DNA of 12,578 bases from Chloroflexota bacterium. GTDB lineage: Bacteria > Chloroflexota > Anaerolineae > Aggregatilineales > Aggregatilineaceae. The position numbers and the translations under genes were made by a program. The notes beneath the pieces are model-generated. The model did no database searches. It was not told where the DNA came from and saw only the letters and a program-made list of their open reading frames with translations. Below are positions 1 to 5,780 of this stretch, in pieces. Within the stretch, counting starts at the first letter, position 1. Every line of letters starts with the position of its first letter. The DNA lies in NCBI GenBank assembly GCA_016234525.1, contig JACRBK010000004.1, forward strand, positions 1 to 12,578, written 5' to 3'.

Positions 1-702
1 CCAGGTAAACAGAATCTGCTGCCCGTCCATTGACCACGCGGGCTGGAAGGCCCAGCCTTCATCGTGTGTCAGGCGGGTTGATTCTTCCGACGCTACATTG
101 ATGACCCAAATATCCTGGTTTTTGTCGCGGTCAGAGGCAAAAGCCAGCGCCGATCCATCCGGCGACCAGGCGAGTTCGGTATTGCTGCCCTGGCTTTCGG
201 TCAGGCAGTCGAAATCGTTGGGATCGGTCGCCGGGGCCAGGCAAACATTGTTGCTCAATCCTTGCGTTTTGATCCACGCCAACCGCTGCCCATCCGGACT
301 CCACTGGGGATTCACGTCAAAATGTTGATCCCCAAAGGCTTTAGCAGCGGCAGTCATAAAGTTTAAGACTTCCACTTCGCCGCCGTCCACTTTCACACGC
401 GCCGGGTTGAACGTGCCAGAGCGATTTGTATAAAAATAGACTGTGTCGCTGGTGAAGGTGAAGTTAAATAAATAATCGTCGCCTTCGCCTACGGCAGTCA
501 GGTTTTGCAGTGTGCCGTCTTTGCGAAGAATCACAATATCCCAACTGCCATCACGATCCGAAATAAACGCCAGATCACCATCGACCTGAGCCAGTTCTTC
601 AACATCTTTATTCAGCCGGTCATAAATAAATACAGCCGCCGCCGCCACGACGATGATCAACACGATACCGACGCCGAGCAGCACCCATCTCACTTTTTTC
701 AT
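1..702 (-). CDS. TolB/PD40-type beta-propeller protein with N-terminal membrane anchor, C-terminus beyond the window
   Basis: The reading frame is open from an ATG at 702-700 to the window edge, giving 234 residues of an incomplete protein. An AAAGGA ribosome site lies just upstream. Residues 1-27 are KK-R followed by a long hydrophobic run (VLLGVGIVLIIVVAAAAVF), a membrane anchor or uncleaved signal, with no lipobox. The rest carries repeated blades of the WD40-like PD40 type: 'LAFISDRDGSWDI', 'NPQWSPDGQRLAWI', 'LAWSPDGSALAFASDRDKN' and 'PAWSMDGQQILFTW'. These are the xWSPDGxxLAFxSDRDGxxDIW blades known from TolB and from the propellers of prolyl oligopeptidase-type peptidases. The protein probably sits at the outer face of the membrane and binds a partner protein or ligand. 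A catalytic domain could lie in the missing C-terminal part, so TolB itself is not claimed. It is transcribed divergently from the GH25 gene. Confidence 0.85.
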   Translation of the reverse strand, partial: MKKVRWVLLGVGIVLIIVVAAAAVFIYDRLNKDVEELAQVDGDLAFISDRDGSWDIVILRKDGTLQNLTAVGEGDDYLFNFTFTSDTVYFYTNRSGTFNPARVKVDGGEVEVLNFMTAAAKAFGDQHFDVNPQWSPDGQRLAWIKTQGLSNNVCLAPATDPNDFDCLTESQGSNTELAWSPDGSALAFASDRDKNQDIWVINVASEESTRLTHDEGWAFQPAWSMDGQQILFTW

Positions 703-860
703 TGAGTCATCCTTTCGAGTTTGTGAGAAAACAATCCCTGCTAAATACTGTAGTTGAAAAACAGCCTCCTGTAAACTGTTCCATCGTGTGCTATTTCACC
801 GTATACTAAAATTACTGATGGGTTGTGTGGGAAGGCGCTGTGCGCCAGGAGGAAACAACC

Positions 861-1727
861 GTGTCTCGAACTCCAGGAATAGATGTGTCACGCTGGCAAG
901 GCGAAATCGACTGGCCGCGAGTCGCCGCTGGTGGTTACCGCTTTGCTATCATTCGATCCTCCGTCGGCAACTATTATACTGATCCTCGTTTTTATGAAAA
1001 TTGGCGCGGCGCGCTCGACGCGGGCCTGTTGGTGTCGGCGTATCATGTCGTCAAACCGAACCAGAGCGCCGAGTCGCAGGTCGCCCGGTTATTTGAAGCG
1101 TTGGAAGGTCGCAAACCGTCCCTGCCGCTGGTGATCGATGTCGAAGTGGCGGACGGCCAAACCAAAGAAACGATCACAAATGTGGTGCGCGAGTGCGGGC
1201 AGCGTATCCAGCAGCAAGAAGGCCGCCGCCCGATTATCTATACCGGCAAGTGGTTCTGGGATCCTAACCTGTTTCATTCGTCAGAATGGGCGCAGTTTGA
1301 CCTGTGGATCGCGCATTACGGGGTTCAGTCGCCCACCCTGCCGCCGGATTGGACGAACTGGCGTTTCTGGCAGTATTCTGAGTCGGGCAGTGTCGATGGA
1401 GTCAGCTCGCGCCATACCGATCTCAACTGGTTCAACGGCACCTATGATGAACTGTTAAGCTATGCCGGAAAAACGCCGCCGCAGCCGGACGACGAATCTA
1501 CTCAAGACCTCACCACACCCAGCAAACGGCTGCAAGCGCGGGTTATCTCGGCGTTTTTGCGTGTGCGCAGCGGTCCCGGCGTGCAATATGATCAGGTTGA
1601 TGAACTGCGCTCCGGCGATGTTGTGGAGATCACCGCCATCGATGGAAAAGAAGTCTGGGTATCGATTGGCCCAGGTAAATGGGTGGCGATTGTGTATTCT
1701 GGCGAACGGTATCTAAAGCTGGAATAA
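861..1727 (+). CDS. GH25 family lysozyme (muramidase) with C-terminal bacterial SH3 domain
   Basis: GH25 enzymes cleave the beta-1,4 bond between N-acetylmuramic acid and N-acetylglucosamine in peptidoglycan. I start it at GTG 861 because a perfect AGGAGG (847-852) lies 8 bases upstream. The ATG at 825 would add 12 residues unrelated to the family and has no such site. The product is 288 residues. Residues 6-12 (GIDVSRWQ) carry the first catalytic-site Asp, and 'LPLVIDVE' places D93 and E95 at the end of the strand that holds the catalytic pair. 'RPIIYTGKWFW', 'LWIAHYG' and 'WRFWQYSESGSVDGV' complete the barrel up to about residue 205. A Pro/Asp/Thr-rich linker follows, then an SH3b domain (about 226-288: 'LRVRSGPGVQYDQV...VWVSIGPGKWVAI') of the wall-binding type. 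There is no signal peptide, so secretion would need another route, or the enzyme acts on lysis. Such GH25 proteins occur both in phages and in bacterial genomes, and no phage genes are nearby. Confidence 0.9.
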   Translation: MSRTPGIDVSRWQGEIDWPRVAAGGYRFAIIRSSVGNYYTDPRFYENWRGALDAGLLVSAYHVVKPNQSAESQVARLFEALEGRKPSLPLVIDVEVADGQTKETITNVVRECGQRIQQQEGRRPIIYTGKWFWDPNLFHSSEWAQFDLWIAHYGVQSPTLPPDWTNWRFWQYSESGSVDGVSSRHTDLNWFNGTYDELLSYAGKTPPQPDDESTQDLTTPSKRLQARVISAFLRVRSGPGVQYDQVDELRSGDVVEITAIDGKEVWVSIGPGKWVAIVYSGERYLKLE

Positions 1728-1812
1728 GGCGCGGAACGATCCGGTGCGCGACCATCCTCGAACCAAAAGATCAGCGGTACGGCGACGCGTGTCATTAGAG
1801 AAAATTGTTTTG

Positions 1813-1891
1813 TAGGGGCGAGGCTTGCCTCGCCCAAAACGGCCTCACCTTACCGCCGCCTGCGCCGCAGGCTCAAGCCCTGCGGCTAAGG
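1813..1891. repeat. Palindromic intergenic repeat, 'TAGGGGCGAGGC' type
   Basis: Positions 1816-1824 and 1827-1835 form a perfect 9-base inverted repeat (GGGCGAGGC / GCCTCGCCC) with a TT loop. It is followed by GCCTGCG-C-CGCAGGC and by an alternative pairing CCGCAGG/CCTGCGG, all bounded by CCTTA (1848-1852) and TAAGG (1887-1891). I read it as a compound repetitive element of REP/MITE type rather than a terminator, because no T-run follows in either direction. Confidence 0.6.
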
Positions 1892-1963
1892 ATCAAACGC
1901 CTGGAAGCGCACTAATGCACTTTGAGAAAATAATCTGGTAATGTTGAGGGGAGAAGTCAAAAG

Positions 1964-2090
1964 CGACCTCACCCCCTACCCCCTCTCCAACTCGGTTGGA
2001 GAGGGGACCGCAGCCCACCATTCTCCCCCTTTCTCTGCGCAGCGGGGAAAGGGGAAGCGATGCGCAGCATCGACGGGGAATAGGGGTAAA
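1964..2090. repeat. Compound hairpin repeat ('CCTCACCCC' family), copy 1
   Basis: Its first 48 bases (1964-2011) are identical to 11832-11879. They contain a perfect 12-base stem (1980-1991 with 1995-2006, loop TCG). Two more hairpins follow: a C/T-rich then G/A-rich pair around 2024-2055, and CGATGC-GCA-GCATCG (2058-2072). The element ends in GGGGAATAGGGGTAAA, the counterpart of the leading CCTACCCC. No protein is encoded. It fills most of the gap between the GH25 gene and the oxidoreductase gene. The rest of that gap (1728-1812 and 1892-1963) shows nothing I recognise. Confidence 0.7.
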
Positions 2091-2112
2091 TCTTGAGTGC
2101 AGCCGCGCTCTG

Positions 2113-2133
2113 CTGAAAACTGTTAACTGATAA
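2113..2133. repeat. Short degenerate heptamer repeat
   Basis: Three consecutive 7-base units read CTGAAAA, CTGTTAA and CTGATAA. A fourth CTGAAAA follows at 2144-2150 after a 10-base interruption, directly before the oxidoreductase stop codon. This resembles the short tandem heptamer repeats scattered between genes of cyanobacteria and related environmental bacteria. No function is evident. Confidence 0.45.
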
Positions 2134-2150
2134 CTCGCTCTTGCTGAAAA

Positions 2151-2978
2151 CTACCCGCGCGGCGGCCCCAGCCGGATCCGGGTGCGCACGACGTCTAAAT
2201 CTGCGCTTTGGGTTTGCCACATCGCCTCTAACCACCATGTCGCCCCGGCCTCGATAAACGGACGCACGACGGCGGCATCCTTCGCGCGATCCTTACCGGG
2301 AGTCTGCCCCTCCATCACCACATCAAACGGCGTGGTTTGCGTGCGGCGTTCCGCGATATAGGCTTGCATGGCGCGCAGATCGTCGGGGGTGGCGGGCTGG
2401 TGTTGTTTCTTGTCGTCCATTTTGACCGGCAGCAGCCCATCCCATTGGATCACACGCGCCATTGATTTCGGGCGGGGCCATGCGCCAACCACCCAGATCG
2501 GAATACGCGGCTGTTGGACCAGCGGCGGGGGAGTAAGGGGGAATTTACACTCTTTGATCTGGTAATGTTTGCCCTGATAACTGAACGGCTGGCCGCGCCA
2601 TAACCCGGTCAGAATATCCAGCCCTTCATCGAGCAGTTCGGCGCGCTGTTTGCGATCCGTCACTTCGCCAAATTCCGCGAAGCCGGTATCGACTGCCCCC
2701 AGTCCCACCGCGAGGATCACCCGCCCGCCGGAAAGATGATCGAGCGTGGCGGTTTCGCTGGCAAGTTTCCAAGGTTTCATACGCGAGACGGGGGTGATCA
2801 TCGTGCCGAGCCGGATTGTCTCGGTTTTCATGGCGGCAGCCGTCAACAGAATCCAGGCATCCGGCCCCCAAACAGTTTCAAACACAAAAAAGCCATCCCA
2901 ACCGGCTTGTTCTGCGAGTTGGGCCATCTCGGCGGCGCTGCGAGCATCACCAAATGGCAAAATGAATCCGTATTTCAT
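2151..2978 (-). CDS. LLM-class (luciferase-like) flavin- or F420-dependent oxidoreductase
   Basis: The product is 275 residues, from ATG at 2978 with a GGAGGG ribosome site 6-7 bases upstream. The N-terminus MKYGFILPFG and the block 'RLGTMITPVSRMKPWKLASETATLDHLSGGRVILAVGLG' (about residues 56-94) are hallmarks of the bacterial luciferase-like TIM-barrel superfamily. The segment 'DEGLDILTGLWRGQPFSYQGKHYQI' (117-141) is equally typical. Members use reduced FMN or coenzyme F420 for hydride transfer or monooxygenation. Many Chloroflexota and Actinobacteria members use F420, but the cofactor cannot be read from this sequence. At 275 residues it is slightly shorter than usual (about 290-340), with a compact C-terminal half and the final barrel strands near 'FIEAGATWWLEAMW'. 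It is probably a cytoplasmic, monocistronic gene. The substrate is unknown. Confidence 0.88.
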   Translation of the reverse strand: MKYGFILPFGDARSAAEMAQLAEQAGWDGFFVFETVWGPDAWILLTAAAMKTETIRLGTMITPVSRMKPWKLASETATLDHLSGGRVILAVGLGAVDTGFAEFGEVTDRKQRAELLDEGLDILTGLWRGQPFSYQGKHYQIKECKFPLTPPPLVQQPRIPIWVVGAWPRPKSMARVIQWDGLLPVKMDDKKQHQPATPDDLRAMQAYIAERRTQTTPFDVVMEGQTPGKDRAKDAAVVRPFIEAGATWWLEAMWQTQSADLDVVRTRIRLGPPRG

Positions 2979-3095
2979 GGTTATCCCTCCAAGAAATAAC
3001 CTCTCTTAGCTTCTATTATCGGAGATTAGTTTTGGAATATGACTCCAAATTTGTAAATATCTCTGAATATTTGCTGCTGACAAAGGGGATAAACC

Positions 3096-3668
3096 ATGAT
3101 CGCGCTGTCGATGTCGTTTTGGGTTGTGATGATCTGCGGGTTAGGAGTGGCATGGCCGTTTAAAAAAGGCGGCTGCCTGGGGGATTTGGTTCACCCTTTG
3201 GCGGGTGTCGTCGGGGCGATACTGCCGCTGGTGATCTGGTGGTGGTCCGAAAGCCCGGCGCTGGAGATTCTGTTAATTGGCGCGCTGGTGGGGGCATTCA
3301 TCCTCAACGTGGGCGCGGTAGCCCTGGCGGCTACCTGCTGGCAGGCGGTTCTGCTGCGAAAACCGGATGCCGCCGAAGAAAAGATGGTCGATTCGTTGGT
3401 CAATCCCTTTTCGTTCATGGAAAACAGCTCACTCTCAGGATCGAATTTCGATTTTGACGATCTGATCGGGGGCTGCCTGTTGATGCTCATTATCGTGATC
3501 TTCAATGTGTTTTTTGTGTCGGGCCTGCTGATCGCGCGTGTTTTTCACTGGCTGCTGCCGTCATCACGCACCGATTTTAGCCGGGCCGCGCGGGTCGTTC
3601 TGAGCCTGATCTACACGGTGATCGTGTATGCTGCCGGGGCGAGTGTGCTGAGTCTGCTGGTTGGGTAA
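3096..3668 (+). CDS. Small integral membrane protein of unknown function
   Basis: The product is 190 residues, from ATG 3096 with AAAGGGG 9 bases upstream. I do not recognise the family. Hydrophobic segments lie at about residues 5-20, 32-50, 56-82, 124-150 and 166-189, giving four or five membrane spans. Between spans 3 and 4 is a polar loop (about 88-121: RKPDAAEEK...NSSLSGSNFDFDD) rich in Ser, Asn and Asp. A short basic loop (SSRTDFSRAAR) lies before the last span. There are no catalytic motifs, no lipobox and no obvious transporter signature. It is divergent from the oxidoreductase and 69 bases ahead of the DUF1848 gene, which appears to have its own promoter, so co-function is not implied. 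Confidence 0.75.
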   Translation: MIALSMSFWVVMICGLGVAWPFKKGGCLGDLVHPLAGVVGAILPLVIWWWSESPALEILLIGALVGAFILNVGAVALAATCWQAVLLRKPDAAEEKMVDSLVNPFSFMENSSLSGSNFDFDDLIGGCLLMLIIVIFNVFFVSGLLIARVFHWLLPSSRTDFSRAARVVLSLIYTVIVYAAGASVLSLLVG

Positions 3669-3677
3669 ACGGACCTA

Positions 3678-3706
3678 TTGACTTAGAACTGGTGTTCGTG
3701 TACGCT
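3678..3706 (+). promoter_or_regulatory. Candidate promoter of the DUF1848 gene
   Basis: TTGACT (3678-3683) and TACGCT (3701-3706) are separated by exactly 17 bases. The -35 is close to consensus, while the -10 keeps only the most conserved T-A...T positions. Transcription would start near 3713, leaving a leader of about 25 bases. The 12-base palindrome at 3686-3697 fills the spacer, as expected for a repressor site. Confidence 0.5.
3686..3697. promoter_or_regulatory. GAAC-N4-GTTC palindrome, putative LexA (DinR-type) operator
   Basis: GAACTGGTGTTC matches the core of the LexA/DinR box known from Bacillus and Actinobacteria. It lies between the -35 and -10 of the DUF1848 promoter. It is the exact reverse complement of the 12 bases at 8775-8786 in the uvrA promoter, and both are preceded by TTA on the plus strand. 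That this organism's LexA uses this motif is an inference. Confidence 0.55.
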
Positions 3707-3737
3707 TGATGGTAGCATTGGATTCCTGGGATTTTTG

Positions 3738-4634
3738 ATGATGACTGATCCGTCTAATTCTATGCACATCATATCCGCCAGCCGCCGTACCGACATCCCC
3801 GCCTTCTATATGCCCTGGTTTATGCGCCGCCTGGATGCTGGCCTGGTGTCCTATCCCAATCCGTTTGGCGGGCAGCGCTGCACTGTGTCACTGCGCCCGG
3901 AGCATGTTCACAGCTTCGTGTTTTGGTCGAAAAACTTCGCGTCGTTCCTGCCTCATCTGGATGCGATTCGCGACCGCGATGCCCGTTTTTACTGCCATTA
4001 CACGATTACCGGCGCGCCGCGTTTTATCGAGCCGCATGTTCCCGATTGGGAGCAGGGGGTTGATACCTTTCGCGCCCTGGTAGAAAAAACCAGCCCGCGC
4101 CATGTCCAATGGCGTTTTGATCCGATCCTGATCGCGGAGGGACTGACGCCGGAATTTTACAGCGCGCGCTTCCGGCAGATCGCGCAGGCGTTGAGCGGCC
4201 TCACTGAGCGGTGTTATTTCAGTTTTGCCAGTTTTTACGGCAAGGTCGAGCGGCGTCTCACGCAGGCGGGCATCCGGTATAACGATCCGCCACTGGCCGA
4301 AAAACACGCGTTGATCCATACCCTGGCCGATACGGCTGAGCAAGTTGGGATCACGCTGTATGCCTGCTGCCAGGATGACCTGATCGGCGGGCGGGTGAAG
4401 CAGGCCCACTGTGTGGACGGCGATCTGTTGGCTGAATTATTCCCGGATCGCCCGCTGGTGTCGGCGCAGCGCCCCACCCGTGAGGCGTGCGGCTGTTTTG
4501 CCAGCCGCGATATCGGCATCTATAACACCTGTGTGCATGGCTGCGTGTATTGTTATGCTAACCAGAGCCACGCCGGGGCAGAGAGTCGGTTGGATGCGCA
4601 CAACGTCGCCGGGGAAATGCTGGTCGGGACGTAG
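3738..4634 (+). CDS. DUF1848 protein with C-terminal radical-SAM-like cysteine cluster
   Basis: The product is 298 residues from ATG 3738. TTG 3735 and ATG 3741 are equally placed alternatives, and the ribosome site is weak (TGGGAT). The N-terminal block 'IISASRRTDIPAFY' (11-24) identifies DUF1848. Next come 'FVFWSKN' (60-66), 'HYTITGAPRFIEPHVP' (87-102) and 'HVQWRFDPILI' (122-132). The C-terminus has CxC (C251, C253), then 'YNTCVHGCVYCYAN' with CX3CX2C at C265, C269 and C272. The family is known for this cluster resembling the 4Fe-4S loop that radical SAM enzymes carry at the N-terminus, and the spacing here matches. The enzyme is probably cytoplasmic and iron-sulphur dependent. No reaction is established for the family. 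The promoter carries a LexA-like site shared with uvrA, which hints at a role in DNA damage. Confidence 0.88.
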   Translation: MMTDPSNSMHIISASRRTDIPAFYMPWFMRRLDAGLVSYPNPFGGQRCTVSLRPEHVHSFVFWSKNFASFLPHLDAIRDRDARFYCHYTITGAPRFIEPHVPDWEQGVDTFRALVEKTSPRHVQWRFDPILIAEGLTPEFYSARFRQIAQALSGLTERCYFSFASFYGKVERRLTQAGIRYNDPPLAEKHALIHTLADTAEQVGITLYACCQDDLIGGRVKQAHCVDGDLLAELFPDRPLVSAQRPTREACGCFASRDIGIYNTCVHGCVYCYANQSHAGAESRLDAHNVAGEMLVGT

Positions 4635-4645
4635 AGGAAAAGTCT

Positions 4646-4674
4646 AGGGCCGAGAGAACATTCCCCTCGGCCCT
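4646..4674. terminator. Strong hairpin between convergent genes, probable bidirectional terminator
   Basis: AGGGCCGAG (4646-4654) and CTCGGCCCT (4666-4674) form a perfect 9-base stem with an 11-base loop. It lies 11 bases after the DUF1848 stop and 7 bases before the end of the minus-strand secreted protein gene. The T-run is weak on the plus strand (GGTGATCTTATT) and slightly better on the minus strand (TAGACTTTTCC). Confidence 0.7.
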
Positions 4675-4681
4675 GGTGATC

Positions 4682-5659
4682 TTATTCGACAGGCGGCTCA
4701 AACGAGGCCAGTATGTCGATCACAATGGCCTTGTCTTCTTCGTTAATGGTAGTTTCGGCGGGCGCGATATCGAACAGGTTGACCCAGCCATCCGGCGAAG
4801 CTGTGACAACCAGCAGCCGCTCGTAAGATTCGGTCTCATAGGTATCCGTGAATGAGTACTGCATCCCCGGATAATCCCCTGCCGTAAATTCGACCACTGC
4901 CGCCGTGTCAAACGTTAGCGACTTGTCATTGGCTGAAGTAAAAGCATCTTCCAGCACGGCGACCAGATTCGTAGAATCCGTCCCCATTTCTTCGAGTGTC
5001 TCAGGCGAATAAAACTCCATGCGGATATTGGTGTCGCCGTTGTCGAGGCGAATGTACCCATCGTCATCCGTATAGCTGTCCCAGGCGGGCGGATAGGTGA
5101 AGAACGTGCCGTCATTCAAATAGTAGACGCCTGTCTCCGCGCTGGCGATGATCTCAAAAACAGTGTCTTTCTCGCTGACGGCAGCTTCTTCAAACGGGAA
5201 AGCGCCAAATGCGACCATGCGCCCGGTATCATCGAATAACATCGAGCCGCGCAGCCGTTGGTATTCATCATCACCGTCGACCATCAGCGGTTCAAAATAC
5301 GAAATCTCGCGCCCGTCGACCGTTGTAGTCACTATCTGGTCAGCCGCAAAAGCCTCTTCCCCTTCGGAAAGATTGTACGTGTGATAATACTCTAACAGGC
5401 CGAGCGTATCGCCGGGTTCGACTTCAATTTCAGCCAGGTCAGATAGCGAATAGAGATAGAGATAGAGCGCGGTGTTTTCGCTTTCCAGGCGGATAACCTC
5501 ATCGTCATCAGGAGTCGCTTCCCAACTGGTCGGATACGCTACCGTGACGCCGTCCGGAAACGTCCAGTACCAGAGTTCATCAGTCTGTGCCCCCACCGGC
5601 ACGATAGAAATAAACATGACTACCGCGAACAACAACGATAAAGCGCGTAGTACCTTCAT
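4682..5659 (-). CDS. Secreted acidic protein with two tandem copies of a PsbP/Mog1-like domain
   Basis: The product is 325 residues, from ATG at 5659 with AGGAG five bases upstream. Residues 1-24 are a clear signal peptide (MKVLRALSLLFAVVMFISIVPVGA), cleaved before Q25. The mature part is strongly acidic and consists of two related units. Unit 1 (about 33-172) starts 'FPDGVTVAYPTSWEATPDDDEVIRLES' and ends 'VFEIIASAE'. Unit 2 (about 182-321) starts 'NDGTFFTYPPAWDSYTDDDGYIRLDN' and ends 'VIDILASFE'. The pattern 'YP..W......D...I.L......L...Y' followed by a final 'E...I.DIL.SFE' resembles small secreted PsbP/Mog1-fold (DUF1795-like) domains that are common in Chloroflexota and often follow a signal peptide. 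That fold assignment is tentative. There is no enzyme motif and no cysteine in the mature chain. A 12-base palindrome, AACCAATTGGTT, lies in its upstream region (5682-5693). Confidence 0.8.
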   Translation of the reverse strand: MKVLRALSLLFAVVMFISIVPVGAQTDELWYWTFPDGVTVAYPTSWEATPDDDEVIRLESENTALYLYLYSLSDLAEIEVEPGDTLGLLEYYHTYNLSEGEEAFAADQIVTTTVDGREISYFEPLMVDGDDEYQRLRGSMLFDDTGRMVAFGAFPFEEAAVSEKDTVFEIIASAETGVYYLNDGTFFTYPPAWDSYTDDDGYIRLDNGDTNIRMEFYSPETLEEMGTDSTNLVAVLEDAFTSANDKSLTFDTAAVVEFTAGDYPGMQYSFTDTYETESYERLLVVTASPDGWVNLFDIAPAETTINEEDKAIVIDILASFEPPVE

Positions 5660-5681
5660 ATAGTCTCCTGTTTTGTCGACG

Positions 5682-5693
5682 AACCAATTGGTT
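5682..5693. promoter_or_regulatory. 12-base perfect palindrome upstream of the secreted protein gene
   Basis: AACCAATTGGTT is centred about 29 bases upstream of the ATG at 5659 and could be an operator. No clear -35/-10 pair accompanies it. The region from 5694 to 5780 is A/T-rich, and the best -10-like string on the minus strand is TAAAAT. Confidence is low. Confidence 0.25.
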
Positions 5694-5780
5694 TGATAAA
5701 AAGCACAGAACCAGTATCTCTATTTTAGTCGTTTTATAAGATCATAAAGGGTTTCTGCTATTTTCTTTTTTCAGCGCTTT

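Noticed and set aside
802..807. TATACT as -10 of a promoter for the GH25 gene
   Set aside because: A promoter here is possible, but no acceptable -35 lies 16-18 bases upstream (best is GTTCCA), so it is not listed as a feature.
1355..1366. GAACTGGCGTTT, a near match to the LexA-like palindrome
   Set aside because: It has one mismatch in the core, lies inside the GH25 coding region and has no promoter nearby.
1816..1835. Perfect inverted repeat considered as terminator of the GH25 gene
   Set aside because: It is about 90 bases after the stop, has no T-run, and matches a repeat-element style.
2113..2150. Heptamer run considered as a CRISPR remnant or replication iteron set
   Set aside because: Too few and too degenerate units, no spacers, and no replication or cas gene nearby.
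1969..2238. 89-codon minus-strand frame over the repeat and the end of the oxidoreductase gene
   Set aside because: Half of it is the palindromic repeat and the rest is an off-frame reading of the oxidoreductase. It has no ribosome site or domain pattern.
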